25,255 nt of DNA from positions 1 through 25,255 of the forward strand of contig NZ_LWBS01000444.1 in NCBI RefSeq assembly GCF_001652265.1. The letters run 5' to 3'. Positions 8,076 through 16,459 of this stretch are shown piece by piece. The translations under genes and the position numbers were made by a program. Under the pieces are notes generated by a model, which ran no database searches, was not told the origin of the DNA, and worked only from the letters and a program-made list of their open reading frames with translations. Each line of letters starts with the position of its first letter. Position 1 is the stretch's first letter. The DNA comes from Rhizobium leguminosarum. GTDB taxonomy: Bacteria > Pseudomonadota > Alphaproteobacteria > Rhizobiales > Rhizobiaceae.

Positions 8076-8585
8076 ATGTCCATGCTTCAAAAAATGCTCC
8101 TGGCCGTGGCCCTGACCAGCGGTATCGCCACGGCCGCGTCCGCTACCGGAACCAATGAGCCTGCGGGGATCGAGACCGCAAAGCCGATGAGCAGCGCGGA
8201 AATCTATCGGCTCTACAACCAGAATTCCTGGATGTGGAAAGCCGGCGCCGGCTACTTCTCCACAAAGGCGCGTCGCTTTACCGCCTGGTCGCGGGAAAAT
8301 GGCTCGCCGTCCTTCGGCATGGGCCGCTGGTTCATCACGGAGTCGGGGAAACTCTGCTTCAACGCCGACTGGCACGCCAAGACCGGAACGGCGACGGCAA
8401 TCACCTGCTTCAGCCACCGCAAGAAGGGCGGCCTGATCTATCAGAAACGCGAACCGGACGGTGAATGGTACGTTTTCAAGAGCGCACCGGCACAAGCCAC
8501 CGACGAATTCGCAAAGCTTCGCCACGGCGACTACGTGAGGTCTCAATTGGGGAGGATTGAGACGAGCGTCAGTAAGACCAAATAA
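8076..8585 (+). CDS. DUF995-like secreted protein
   Basis: A 169-residue protein with a clear Sec signal peptide (MSMLQKMLLAVALTSGIATA, likely cut around residue 23). The mature part is rich in Trp, Tyr and Phe. Recognisable blocks are the LYNQNSWMWKAGAGYFS segment near 47 and GRWFITESGKLCF near 86. There are cysteines in LCFNADW and TCFSH that could pair. This pattern matches what I know of DUF995, which has no assigned function. It lies 18 nt after the GH26 gene with its own AGAAGGA site and closes the operon. A periplasmic role in assembling or sensing the operon's polysaccharide is an inference. Confidence 0.75.
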   Translation: MSMLQKMLLAVALTSGIATAASATGTNEPAGIETAKPMSSAEIYRLYNQNSWMWKAGAGYFSTKARRFTAWSRENGSPSFGMGRWFITESGKLCFNADWHAKTGTATAITCFSHRKKGGLIYQKREPDGEWYVFKSAPAQATDEFAKLRHGDYVRSQLGRIETSVSKTK

Positions 8586-8596
8586 AGGCGAAGCTA

Positions 8597-8663
8597 GGGG
8601 TTGCGCGCGGCCGAGGCGCCATCTGTGTCCTTGTAGGAGCCGATGCCTGCGCGCAACCCTTTT
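8597..8663 (+). terminator. possible terminator of the polysaccharide operon
   Basis: A perfect 11-bp GC-rich stem (8598-8608 with 8649-8659, GGGTTGCGCGC type) is followed by TTTT at 8660-8663, starting 12 nt after the last operon gene. The loop is long, about 40 nt, so this is not a classic compact intrinsic terminator. Confidence 0.45.
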
Positions 8664-8715
8664 CATAAAACATCGCGAAGCGCCTTCAAAAGGCGGCGAG
8701 CGGCCTGAGGGCGCG

Positions 8716-8789
8716 TGGAGCGGGTGAAGGGAATCGAACCCTCGTATTCAGCTTGGGAAGCTGCTGCTCTACCATTGAGCTACACCCGC
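8716..8789 (-). tRNA. tRNA-Gly (anticodon CCC)
   Basis: The minus strand folds as a 74-nt tRNA. The acceptor stem is GCGGGTG with CACCCGC, the D arm is GCTC with GAGC, and the anticodon loop is TTCCCAA giving CCC. The T arm contains GGTTCGATTCC, and an encoded 3' CCA is present at 8716-8718. It closely resembles the E. coli glycine CCC tRNA. One pair at the base of the anticodon stem (G27-A43) appears mismatched. Confidence 0.95.
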
Positions 8790-8848
8790 GACGAAGCGAG
8801 ATTTCCAACAGATGGGGGCGGCTGTCAAGTCGCGCCGGGTGCAACGCC

Positions 8849-9943
8849 TCAGATGCGGAAGTGCTTCGAGAGTTTCAGACCCTGGGCCTGGTAGTTGGAG
8901 CCGAGGCCGGAGCCGTAGAGGCTGGCGGGTTTTTCCTGCATATGTTCGTAGACGAGGCGGCCGACGATCTGGCCGTCTTCGAGGATGAAGGGCACTTCGT
9001 GGCTGCGCACTTCGAGCACGGCGCGGCTGCCGCGCCCGCCGGCAGGCGCATGGCCGAAGCCCGGATCGAAGAAGCCGGCATAATGGACGCGGAATTCGCC
9101 GACCAGCGGATCGAAGGGGGTCATCTCGGCGGCGTAATCCGGCGGCACGTGCACCGCCTCGCGCGAGACGAGGATATAGAATTCATCGGGATCGAGGATC
9201 AGCTCGTTGCGGCCGCGGCTGTGGAGCGGTTCCCAGAAATCGAAGAGGTCGTGCTCGGCCTTCTTGTCGACGTCGACGACGGCGGTGTGGTGTTTGCCGC
9301 GATAGCCGATCAGGCCGTCCTTGTCTCCGGCCAAGTCGATCGACAGCGCGATGCCGCCGCCCGAAACATTCGGCAGCTTGCTGGCAACCAGCGTCTCGCT
9401 CTCATGCAGTTTCAACAGTTCCGGCTCGCCGAGCAGCGCCTGGCCGACGCGGAAACGGATCTGCGACAGGCGCGAGCCGCGGCGCACAACGATCGGGAAG
9501 GTGCGCGGGCTGATTTCGAGATAGAGCGGGCCGGAATAGCCTGATGGGATCTTGTCGAATTCCTGAGCGTAATCGGTGATGACGCGGGTGAAGATATCGA
9601 GGCGACCAGTCGAGCTCTTCGGGTTGGCCGAAGCCGACATGTCGGCCGGCAGGGCCAAGCTCTCCATCAGCGGCACGATGTAGACGCAGCCGGTTTCGAG
9701 CACCGCCCCCTCGGAGAGGTCGATCACATGCAGGCTCAGCCGGTCGAGCTTGTCGGACACCAGATGCGAGGGGCCCGGCATGAAGCTGGCGCGCACGCGA
9801 AACGCCTTGGCGCCCAAGCGCAGGTCGAGGCTTGCCGGCTGGATCTGGTCGCGGTCCAGCTCCCGTTCGGAGATCAGACGCCCCGTTTCGAACAGCGCGG
9901 AGATCGCGCGATCCGCCAGAATTCCCGTTTCGCGAGCCATCAT
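8849..9943 (-). CDS. dcd: 2'-deoxycytidine 5'-triphosphate deaminase, two-module form
   Basis: A 364-residue protein of the dCTP deaminase/dUTPase superfamily, which makes dUTP from dCTP for thymidylate synthesis. It is about twice the length of E. coli Dcd and contains two related halves. The N-terminal half has QIQPASLDLRLG near 34, ANPKSSTGRLDIF near 106 and GYSGPLYLEISP near 134. The C-terminal half repeats the pattern less perfectly (ELILDPDEFYILVSRE, VGEFRVHYAGFFDPGFG, RAVLEVRS). The N half keeps the SS-x-GR nucleotide-binding signature while the C half does not. I used the first of two tandem ATGs (9943 or 9940); either fits the upstream GGATGAGG. It is divergent from metZ. Confidence 0.88.
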   Translation of the reverse strand: MMARETGILADRAISALFETGRLISERELDRDQIQPASLDLRLGAKAFRVRASFMPGPSHLVSDKLDRLSLHVIDLSEGAVLETGCVYIVPLMESLALPADMSASANPKSSTGRLDIFTRVITDYAQEFDKIPSGYSGPLYLEISPRTFPIVVRRGSRLSQIRFRVGQALLGEPELLKLHESETLVASKLPNVSGGGIALSIDLAGDKDGLIGYRGKHHTAVVDVDKKAEHDLFDFWEPLHSRGRNELILDPDEFYILVSREAVHVPPDYAAEMTPFDPLVGEFRVHYAGFFDPGFGHAPAGGRGSRAVLEVRSHEVPFILEDGQIVGRLVYEHMQEKPASLYGSGLGSNYQAQGLKLSKHFRI

Positions 9944-10024
9944 GCCTCATCCATCATTTGCCGCCGACAAAACCAAACTCGGGGAATTGACGCAAGCAGC
10001 TAACAGCAGTATTGCAGAATTATC

Positions 10025-10077
10025 CCGTGGTGATTTGGCCGGTCGGCTTGCAGCCACGTTAAACAAGTGGCTAAAAA
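10025..10077 (+). promoter_or_regulatory. SAM-II riboswitch upstream of metZ
   Basis: The segment has the SAM-II (metA) consensus. The P1 stem is CGTGG (10026-10030) with CCACG (10054-10058). The conserved loop is TGATTTGG, followed by GCTTGCAGCCACG, TTAAACAA and GTGGCTAAAAA. The 3' part forms the pseudoknot that closes around S-adenosylmethionine. SAM-II aptamers are characteristic of alphaproteobacterial methionine genes. Here the aptamer is followed immediately by alternative hairpins and a terminator, so SAM most likely reduces metZ expression by premature termination. Confidence 0.92.
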
Positions 10078-10089
10078 GACCGGGTTGAA

Positions 10090-10118
10090 ACCGGTCTGCT
10101 TTTGCGACCGGTTTTTTT
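10090..10118 (+). terminator. riboswitch-controlled intrinsic terminator before metZ
   Basis: A 7-bp stem ACCGGTC (10090-10096) with GACCGGT (10106-10112) runs into seven T residues (10112-10118), 20 nt before the metZ start. An additional GACCGG at 10078-10083 can pair instead with CCGGTC at 10091-10096 or with CCGGTC at 10039-10044 inside the aptamer. This gives competing terminator and antiterminator structures. Confidence 0.8.
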
Positions 10119-10137
10119 GTTATGTGAAGGTGATGGC

Positions 10138-11322
10138 ATGAGCAAGACCTGGCGCCCGGCAACCCAACTCGTCCACGGTGGCACGCTGCGTTCGCAATAT
10201 GGCGAGACGTCCGAGGCAATCTATCTCACCCAAGGCTTCGTCTATGAGACGTCGGAGGCGGCCGAAGCCCGCTTCAAGGGCGAGACGGAGGGCTTCATCT
10301 ACGCCCGCTACGGCAGCCCGACCAACGACATGTTCGAAAAGCGCATGTGCATGCTTGAAGGCGCCGAAGACGCTCGCGCCACCGCTTCCGGCATGGCGGC
10401 CGTCACCGCTGCCATTCTCTGCCAGCTGAAATCAGGCGATCATATCGTCGCTGCGCGTGCCCTGTTCGGTTCCTGCCGCTGGGTCGTCGAGACGCTGGCG
10501 CCGAAATACGGCATCGACTGCACGCTGATCGACGGCCGGGATCTGGCGAACTGGGAAAAGGCAATCACGGCGAAGACCAAGGTGTTCTTCCTGGAAAGCC
10601 CGACCAATCCAACGCTCGAGGTGATTGATATTGCAGGCGTCGCCAAGCTCGCCAACCAGATCGGCGCCAAGGTCGTCGTCGACAACGTCTTCGCCACGCC
10701 GCTCTTCCAGAAGCCCTTGGAGCTCGGTGCCCATATCGTCGTCTATTCCGCCACCAAGCATATTGACGGCCAGGGCCGCTGCCTCGGCGGCGTCGTCCTT
10801 TCCGACAAGGAATGGATCGACGAGAACCTGCACGACTATTTCCGCCATACCGGCCCGGCGATGTCGCCGTTCAACGCCTGGACTTTGCTGAAGGGCATCG
10901 AGACACTGCCGCTGCGCGTGCGCCAGCAGACCGAGAATGCGGCAAAGATCGCCGATTTCCTGGCCGAGCAAGGCAAGGTCGCCAAGGTGATCTATCCCGG
11001 CCGCAAGGACCACCCGCAGGCCGATATCATCGCCAAGCAGATGACCGGCGGCTCGACACTGGTCGCCTTCGAGCTGAAGGGCGGCAAGGATGCGGCCTTT
11101 GCGCTGCAGAACGCGCTCGAGATCATCAAGATCTCCAACAATCTCGGCGACAGCAAAAGCCTGATCACGCATCCGGCAACGACGACGCACAAGAATCTGA
11201 CGGAGGAGGCACGCGCCGAACTCGGCATTTCCCCGGGAACGGTGCGCCTTTCGGCCGGCATCGAGGATACCGGCGACCTGATCGAGGATTTCGCGCGGGC
11301 GCTTGCCAAGGTTTCGGCCTGA
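10138..11322 (+). CDS. metZ: O-succinylhomoserine sulfhydrylase
   Basis: A 394-residue Cys/Met-metabolism PLP enzyme. It makes homocysteine from O-succinylhomoserine and sulfide in direct-sulfhydrylation methionine synthesis. The PLP-binding lysine is Lys207 in YSATKHIDGQGR. Other family blocks are ARYGSPTNDMFEKRM near 56, SGMAAVTAAI near 84, ESPTNPTLEVIDI near 153 and VVDNVFATP near 180. The DGQGR after the lysine and the overall pattern fit MetZ better than cystathionine gamma-synthase or beta-lyase. The start at 10138 has GAAGG at correct spacing; frames beginning upstream would run through the terminator. It is transcribed alone behind the SAM-II riboswitch, which supports the methionine role. 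Confidence 0.93.
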   Translation: MSKTWRPATQLVHGGTLRSQYGETSEAIYLTQGFVYETSEAAEARFKGETEGFIYARYGSPTNDMFEKRMCMLEGAEDARATASGMAAVTAAILCQLKSGDHIVAARALFGSCRWVVETLAPKYGIDCTLIDGRDLANWEKAITAKTKVFFLESPTNPTLEVIDIAGVAKLANQIGAKVVVDNVFATPLFQKPLELGAHIVVYSATKHIDGQGRCLGGVVLSDKEWIDENLHDYFRHTGPAMSPFNAWTLLKGIETLPLRVRQQTENAAKIADFLAEQGKVAKVIYPGRKDHPQADIIAKQMTGGSTLVAFELKGGKDAAFALQNALEIIKISNNLGDSKSLITHPATTTHKNLTEEARAELGISPGTVRLSAGIEDTGDLIEDFARALAKVSA

Positions 11323-11555
11323 TCGACAGTCATAACGGCCGGGCCCGCCCGGGTTCGGCCGGACCTCAGCCGCACCAGCCGCGGAACAAGTTTGCCCGCG
11401 GCGGCGTTCCGAAACGGAATTAACACTGACAATTAGGCTTAACGATCGAAAACCCTGCGGATCACAGCCGTTTCAGCAATGATAATTGTTCCGTTTCTTG
11501 ACGGACAGGGCCTCTTATAAGATACGGGTAACATATCTTGACTAAGGTGCAAGGC

Positions 11556-11948
11556 ATGTATCGCGCCCTCACAAGAGAGATCGAAGTAGTCGTCGAGCCG
11601 TTCTATCTGGAGGAGCAATCCGATCCGGAAGACGATCGCTATGTCTGGGGTTACCGGATTGTCATAAGCAACAATTCCGGCATAGCCGTTCGGCTGGTCA
11701 ATCGTTACTGGAACATCACCGACCAGAACGGACAGGTGGACGAGGTCACCGGTCCCGGCGTTGTCGGCGAGCAGCCGCGGCTCGGCCCCGGCGACACCTA
11801 CGAATATTCTTCCGGCTGCCCGCTCGACACGCCCTCAGGGCTGATGTTCGGCCATTACCAGATGGAAACGGATGAAGGCGAGATGTTCGATGTCGACATC
11901 CCCGCCTTCTCGCTGGATTCGCCTGGGCTGCTGCGCGTGCTCAATTGA
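11556..11948 (+). CDS. apaG: ApaG protein (Co2+/Mg2+ efflux-associated)
   Basis: A 130-residue single-domain ApaG protein with a fibronectin-III-like fold. It shows the conserved [12 protein letters not shown] strand near 30 and [10 protein letters not shown] near 50. The glycine-rich [19 protein letters not shown] block follows near 66, then [17 protein letters not shown]. Members are linked to cobalt/magnesium efflux in enterobacteria, but the biochemical role is unsettled. I used the ATG at 11556 with AAGG upstream. A TTG at 11538 would add six residues. It follows metZ after 233 bp in the same direction, and I see no clear terminator or strong promoter between them. Confidence 0.92.
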   Translation: MYRALTREIEVVVEPFYLEEQSDPEDDRYVWGYRIVISNNSGIAVRLVNRYWNITDQNGQVDEVTGPGVVGEQPRLGPGDTYEYSSGCPLDTPSGLMFGHYQMETDEGEMFDVDIPAFSLDSPGLLRVLN

Positions 11949-12078
11949 GAGCGTAGGTTCGCGGTCGTTTCGTCAGTGCAATCACGGCGTGGATGCGGCC
12001 GGTTGCAGCCCAGTCAGTACCAACATGGACGCCGTACCCTCGGTCATAGATCCTCGGGCTTTCCCAGTCATCAATCTA

Positions 12079-12666
12079 CTAAAGGTCAAAAAGATCCGAC
12101 GCCTGGGTGCCTGGCCTTGCTTCGAACGGGTCTTTTGAATGTGGCGGCGCCGGATGTTTTGCGACCGCATCGTTTACCACCTTTTGGCAGGCGAGCAACT
12201 CATCCACTGCCCTGGCGGTATCTTTCAAGCCGAGGGCAACAATCTGCTTTCCTCTAAGGCTGGCGCGGAAATTCAGTTTACCAGCGAACTCCTCAATCAA
12301 GTCGGAATCCTTGAAATCAATCCATAATGATTTGAAGCCAGGGAGATCCAGACCTCTCGCATCAGCCGTCCGTTTAGACTGGTCGAACGAGAGTTCGATG
12401 GGATAATGCTTACCTTTCTCCAAGGATTTCCAGTTTGGATTTCCGAGCAGAATGTAAAGAGGGTTGTCCTTTTTGCGGAAATTGAAGCCAAGACGAAAAA
12501 TGGTGTCGTCATCAAAGGAAGTCAGAACAAAACAGCCATTGTCTAAAGTCGGGTCGACAGCCACGCTCCAGCCCCCGACCTCTTTCCATGGGACTGTCTC
12601 GTCATCAGCCAAGCTCATTCGTGGCATCGCAGCTATGAGCGCGAGTACAAAAAACAAAAGCCGCAT
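12079..12666 (-). CDS. secreted protein of unknown function
   Basis: A 195-residue protein with a Sec signal peptide (RLLFFVLALIAAMPRMSLA, cut near residue 20). The mature part begins with a GGWSVAVDPTLDNGCFV block and continues as mixed beta-rich sequence. A second cysteine lies in LLACQK near 160. The GW...C start followed by a strand-rich domain recalls invasion-associated locus B (IalB)-like periplasmic proteins, but I cannot confirm membership. The start at 12666 has GGAG upstream; a longer frame to 12744 would place extra residues ahead of the signal. It lies downstream of hslO on the same strand with a 133-bp gap, so co-transcription is possible but unproven. Confidence 0.7.
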   Translation of the reverse strand: MRLLFFVLALIAAMPRMSLADDETVPWKEVGGWSVAVDPTLDNGCFVLTSFDDDTIFRLGFNFRKKDNPLYILLGNPNWKSLEKGKHYPIELSFDQSKRTADARGLDLPGFKSLWIDFKDSDLIEEFAGKLNFRASLRGKQIVALGLKDTARAVDELLACQKVVNDAVAKHPAPPHSKDPFEARPGTQASDLFDL

Positions 12667-12799
12667 CAACGCTCCATCCCGCTTTCTTAGGCCAGAACCA
12701 ATGAAACAGAATAGGTGCACAGTGACTACGCAAAGTCGACTCACCGTGCTGCATCATCGCCAATCTTTTATTGTTCGCTGTGCGTGTCCTTAACCAAGC

Positions 12800-13792
12800 C
12801 TATTCGGCCGGCTGAAGCTCGGCCGGCTCGAAGCGGTAGGTGGTCGAGCAGAATTCGCAGGTGACGGCGATTTCGCCATTTTCCTGACTGGCTTCGATCT
12901 CCTCGGCCGAAAAGCCCTTGAGCACGCCCTTGATCTTGTCGCGCGAGCAGCTGCAGCGGTCGAAGACGGCGCGCGGTTCGTAGACGCGCACGCCGCGCTC
13001 GTGGAACAGACGGAACAGCAGACGCTCGGTTCCGACCAGCGGATCGGTGAGTTCATCGGCATCAATGGTCTCGACCAGCGAACGCGCTTCGAGCCAGGCG
13101 TCGTCCTCGCCATGCGGGCGGCTGCCGGTGTCGCCGTCGCCGCCGTGCAGATCCGGCTGGCGCATGCGCTCCGGTGCTTCCGGCAGGAATTGGGCGACGA
13201 GGCCGCCGGCCCGCCAGCGATGGCGCGGCTTGCCGGCATCGTCGCGATCGAAGAGCTCGGCCGCGGCAAGGCGGACGCGCGTCGGGATCTGCTCCGACTG
13301 GCGGAAATAGACGCCGGCAATTTCTTCCAGCGTGGTGCCGTCGAGCGGAACGATGCCCTGGTAAGGCTGGCTGAACTTGCCCTGGTCGATGGTAAAGGCG
13401 AGCACGCCCTTGCCGAGCAATTGCTCCGGCTCGGTTTCGCCTAACTCGATCGCCTTGTTGAGCAGCGCCCGATCGAAACGGGCATAGGCGCGGACATTTT
13501 CCGGCGTCGAGAAATCGGCGACGAGGAGATCGACCGGGCCATCGCCCTTGGTCTGCACCGTGAACTTGCCGTCGAACTTCAGCGAGGTGCCGAGCAGCAC
13601 CGTCAGCACGACGACTTCGGCAAGCAGCCGGGCAACGGGTGCGGGATAATGATGGCGCTCGAGGATCGCATCGAGCATCGGGCCGAGCTGGACGGCGCGG
13701 CCGCGCACATCCAGCCCCTCCACCTGGAAGGGGACGACATGGTCATCGCCGGCGAAATCAAACTGGCCGAGGGCGGCTGCAGCTTCTGCCAT
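12800..13792 (-). CDS. hslO: Hsp33 redox-regulated chaperone
   Basis: A 330-residue cytoplasmic holdase that becomes active on oxidation. The C-terminal zinc site has the expected four cysteines: CxC at 280/282 (RCSCSRDK) and CxxC at 312/315 (CEFCSTTY). The core has the family's VVLTVLLGTSLKFDGKFT and QTKGDGPVDLLVADF segments around 62-97. An insert rich in Gly, Asp and His (about residues 211-225) lies before the linker. The start at 13792 has AGGAG eight bases upstream; a GTG at 13801 overlaps that site. It is the third gene after argD and argF, 81 bp behind argF, an order I know from other rhizobia. Confidence 0.94.
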   Translation of the reverse strand: MAEAAAALGQFDFAGDDHVVPFQVEGLDVRGRAVQLGPMLDAILERHHYPAPVARLLAEVVVLTVLLGTSLKFDGKFTVQTKGDGPVDLLVADFSTPENVRAYARFDRALLNKAIELGETEPEQLLGKGVLAFTIDQGKFSQPYQGIVPLDGTTLEEIAGVYFRQSEQIPTRVRLAAAELFDRDDAGKPRHRWRAGGLVAQFLPEAPERMRQPDLHGGDGDTGSRPHGEDDAWLEARSLVETIDADELTDPLVGTERLLFRLFHERGVRVYEPRAVFDRCSCSRDKIKGVLKGFSAEEIEASQENGEIAVTCEFCSTTYRFEPAELQPAE

Positions 13793-13882
13793 GGCTTTCA
13801 CTCCTAGTTTTCAGAGCGATGGGCCAGCGTGCCCTTCGCTCACGCGGTCGCAAGTTTGTGACTCGCGACGTCCGATTATGGT

Positions 13883-14797
13883 TCAGATCGCGCCCAGGCA
13901 CCAAGCAAGAATCGACTTCTGCGCATGAAGACGGTTTTCCGCCTCATCGAAGACCACGGATTGCGGACCGTCGATCACTTCGTCCGTCACTTCCTCGCCG
14001 CGATGGGCGGGCAGGCAATGCATGAACAATGCATCATTGCCGGCTTTCGCCATCAAGGCCGCGTTGACCTGATAAGGCTGGAAGACATTATGACCCCGGG
14101 CCCGATGTTCCTGATTCATGGAGACCCAGGTATCGGTCACCACGCAATCGACGCCGGCGACCGCACGGTCGGCATCATGGCAAAGCATGATTTCGGCGCC
14201 CTCATTGCGGGCCCAGTTCAGATAGTGATCCTTTGGCTCCGAGCCAAGGGGTACGGCCATGTTCATGCGGTAGCCGAAACGCGCGGCACCCTCGACCAGC
14301 GAATGCAGCACATTGTTGCCATCGCCGGTCCAGGCGATGGTCTTGCCCTTGATCGGGCCGCGGTGCTCTTCGAAGGTCATGATATCGGCCATGATCTGGC
14401 AGGGATGGGTGTCATCCGTCAGCGCATTGATAACAGGCACGGTCGCGTGCTCGGCGAGCTCGACCAGCCGCGAATGCTCGGTGGTGCGGATCATGATCGC
14501 ATCGACATAGCGCGACAGCACCTTGGCGGTGTCGCCGATCGTCTCGGCGCGGCCAAGCTGCATCTCGGTGCCGGACAGAAAGAGTGTTTCGCCGCCGAGC
14601 TGGCGCATGCCGACGTCGAAGGAGACGCGGGTGCGTGTCGACGGCTTCTCGAAGATCATCGCCAGCATCTTGCCGGCGAGCGGCTTGTCGCCCTGGCCTG
14701 CCTTGAAGGCCTGCTTGCGGGCGAGCGCGTCGTTCATGATGGTTCTGAGATCGGCTGATGTGACCGCCGAAAGATCGAGGAAATGTTTAGGGCTCAT
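13883..14797 (-). CDS. argF: ornithine carbamoyltransferase
   Basis: A 304-residue anabolic enzyme joining carbamoyl phosphate and ornithine to give citrulline in arginine synthesis. The carbamoyl-phosphate site STRTR is at 53-57, and HPCQ at 131-134 matches the family. The ornithine-side motif [10 protein letters not shown] begins at 260. The length is normal for a bacterial OTCase. It lies 42 bp downstream of argD and in the same direction, forming an arginine pair. The short gap makes an operon likely. Confidence 0.96.
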   Translation of the reverse strand: MSPKHFLDLSAVTSADLRTIMNDALARKQAFKAGQGDKPLAGKMLAMIFEKPSTRTRVSFDVGMRQLGGETLFLSGTEMQLGRAETIGDTAKVLSRYVDAIMIRTTEHSRLVELAEHATVPVINALTDDTHPCQIMADIMTFEEHRGPIKGKTIAWTGDGNNVLHSLVEGAARFGYRMNMAVPLGSEPKDHYLNWARNEGAEIMLCHDADRAVAGVDCVVTDTWVSMNQEHRARGHNVFQPYQVNAALMAKAGNDALFMHCLPAHRGEEVTDEVIDGPQSVVFDEAENRLHAQKSILAWCLGAI

Positions 14798-14839
14798 ATC
14801 GTGTTCTTACCTGTGCTGCGCCCGAAGGCGGCAATCCGT

Positions 14840-16039
14840 TCAAGCCGTCTTCTTGACCTTGGAGGCGCGAATGCTCTCGGCGGCGCGCTCGACGCGGGCA
14901 AGGCCCTCGCGGGCTTCCTCGGCGGTGACCACGAGCGGCGGAAGAAGGCGGATGACGTTGTCGCCGGCAGGCACGCCGAGCAGATGCGCGGCGCGGATCG
15001 CCTGCAGCAGTTCGGCTGAGGGAACGGCAGCCTTGATGCCGAGCAACAGCCCCTCGCCTCTGATATCCTCGATCACATCGGGATAACGATCCTTCAGCGA
15101 GGCGAGGCCCTGGCGAAAGACAAGTGCTACGTCGCGCACATGCTGGAGGAAGCCATCGGCAAGGATGATGTCGAGCACGGCACTGCCGACAGCCATGGCA
15201 AGCGGATTGCCGCCATAGGTCGAGCCATGCGTGCCGGCCTTCATGCCGGAGGCGGCCTCCGCGGTGGCAAGGCAGGCGCCGAGCGGGAAACCGCCGCCGA
15301 TGCCCTTGGCGACAGCCATGATGTCGGGGGTGATGCCCGACCACTCATGGGCGAAGAACCTGCCGGTGCGGCCGACGCCGGTCTGGACCTCGTCGAGGAT
15401 CAACAGCAGGTCGTTGTCGTCGCAGAGCTGGCGGAGCGCCTTCATGAATTCGGTGGTGGCAGGACGCACGCCGCCCTCGCCCTGCACCGGCTCGATGAGG
15501 ATGGCTGCCGTCGCCTCGGTGATCGCGGCGCGGACCGCTTCGATGTCGCCGAAAGCCACCTGATCGAAACCCGGCGCCTTGGGGCCGAAGCCTTCGAGAT
15601 ATTTCTCCTGGCCGCCGGCGGCGATGGTCGCCAGCGTCCGTCCGTGGAAGGCGCCTTCGAAGGTGATGATATGGAAGCGCTCGGGATGACCCTTGGAAAA
15701 CTGATAGCGGCGCGCCGTCTTGATCGCGCATTCGAGCGCCTCGGCACCCGAATTGGTGAAGAACACCTTGTCGGCGAAGGTGGCGTCCGTCAGCCGTTTT
15801 GCCAGACGTTCCTGGCCGGGGATCTCATAGATGTTCGACAGGTGCCAGACCTTGTCGGCCTGCTCCTTCAGTGCGCCCACAACATGCGGATTGCTGTGGC
15901 CGACGGAGGTGACGGCGACGCCGGCGCCGAAATCGAGATATCGCTCGCCGCTTTCGGTGATCAGCCATACGCCCTCGCCTCGCTCGAACCGCAGCGGGGC
16001 ACGAGAATAGGTGTCATAAAGCGGCGCGGCTTCGGCCAT
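14840..16039 (-). CDS. argD: acetylornithine aminotransferase
   Basis: A 399-residue class III PLP aminotransferase converting N-acetylglutamate semialdehyde to N2-acetylornithine, possibly also acting on succinyldiaminopimelate. The PLP lysine is Lys245 in [13 protein letters not shown] and the pyridine-binding aspartate is Asp216 in [22 protein letters not shown] near 96 and FHGRTLATI near 131 are also characteristic. I placed the start at 16039, with GGAG eight bases upstream, because this gives the usual length; an in-frame codon at 16069 adds ten unconserved residues. It is the first gene of argD-argF-hslO and divergent from gcrA. Confidence 0.95.
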   Translation of the reverse strand: MAEAAPLYDTYSRAPLRFERGEGVWLITESGERYLDFGAGVAVTSVGHSNPHVVGALKEQADKVWHLSNIYEIPGQERLAKRLTDATFADKVFFTNSGAEALECAIKTARRYQFSKGHPERFHIITFEGAFHGRTLATIAAGGQEKYLEGFGPKAPGFDQVAFGDIEAVRAAITEATAAILIEPVQGEGGVRPATTEFMKALRQLCDDNDLLLILDEVQTGVGRTGRFFAHEWSGITPDIMAVAKGIGGGFPLGACLATAEAASGMKAGTHGSTYGGNPLAMAVGSAVLDIILADGFLQHVRDVALVFRQGLASLKDRYPDVIEDIRGEGLLLGIKAAVPSAELLQAIRAAHLLGVPAGDNVIRLLPPLVVTAEEAREGLARVERAAESIRASKVKKTA

Positions 16040-16459
16040 GGCGCGATCTCCATCAAAGTTGCCGGGCAATGACTCCGGCTAAGGAAACCAGGCCCGAAAA
16101 ATCAAAAATGCCGCCTTGCGGCGGCGAGTGGCACTATTTCCTTTTCGCGCTGCAATGTCAACAAAACGGCGCCCTTAGCGTATGCAGCACGGGTGTACAG
16201 CGGCTTTCTCAGTCATCAACAGGCATTATTGCAGAAATGACACGCAGGGGCAGCAAGTTGGGGAAAACTACGAATTCGATTCATCCGGATTCATGCGACT
16301 CTTGTCACGGAGTCAGCCTCACACTAGGTTAAAGATCAATTACTAGACTGCATGCGGCGGAACTAGTCACCAAAATTGATCAAGCGTTTCTTGTTTCGGA
16401 GCTCCCGGGACAACGGTGAGGGATTCTGCCATCACCAACGCAAAAGGTGGAGACAGGGC
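16040..16459. promoter_or_regulatory. divergent argD-gcrA control region with clustered GANTC sites
   Basis: A 420-bp gene-free region. GANTC (CcrM methylation) sites occur at 16278-16282, 16288-16292, 16297-16301 and 16310-16314, with two more at 16071-16075 and 16422-16426. A promoter-like pair for gcrA is TTGTCA (16302-16307), a 17-bp spacer and TAGGTT (16325-16330). A CtrA-like box TTAA-N7-TTAC lies at 16329-16343, overlapping the -10. The leader to gcrA is long. No clear argD promoter was found. Confidence 0.65.

Noticed and set aside
7689..8666. 325-codon minus-strand frame under the GH26 and DUF995-like genes
   Set aside because: It spans two coupled plus-strand genes with clear signal peptides and active-site motifs; a shadow.
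11485..11520. TTGACG with TATAAG as an apaG promoter
   Set aside because: The spacing between the two elements is only about 12 bp, too short for a normal sigma70 promoter.
15140..16072. 310-codon plus-strand frame opposite argD
   Set aside because: argD has all family motifs; the frame is its antisense image.
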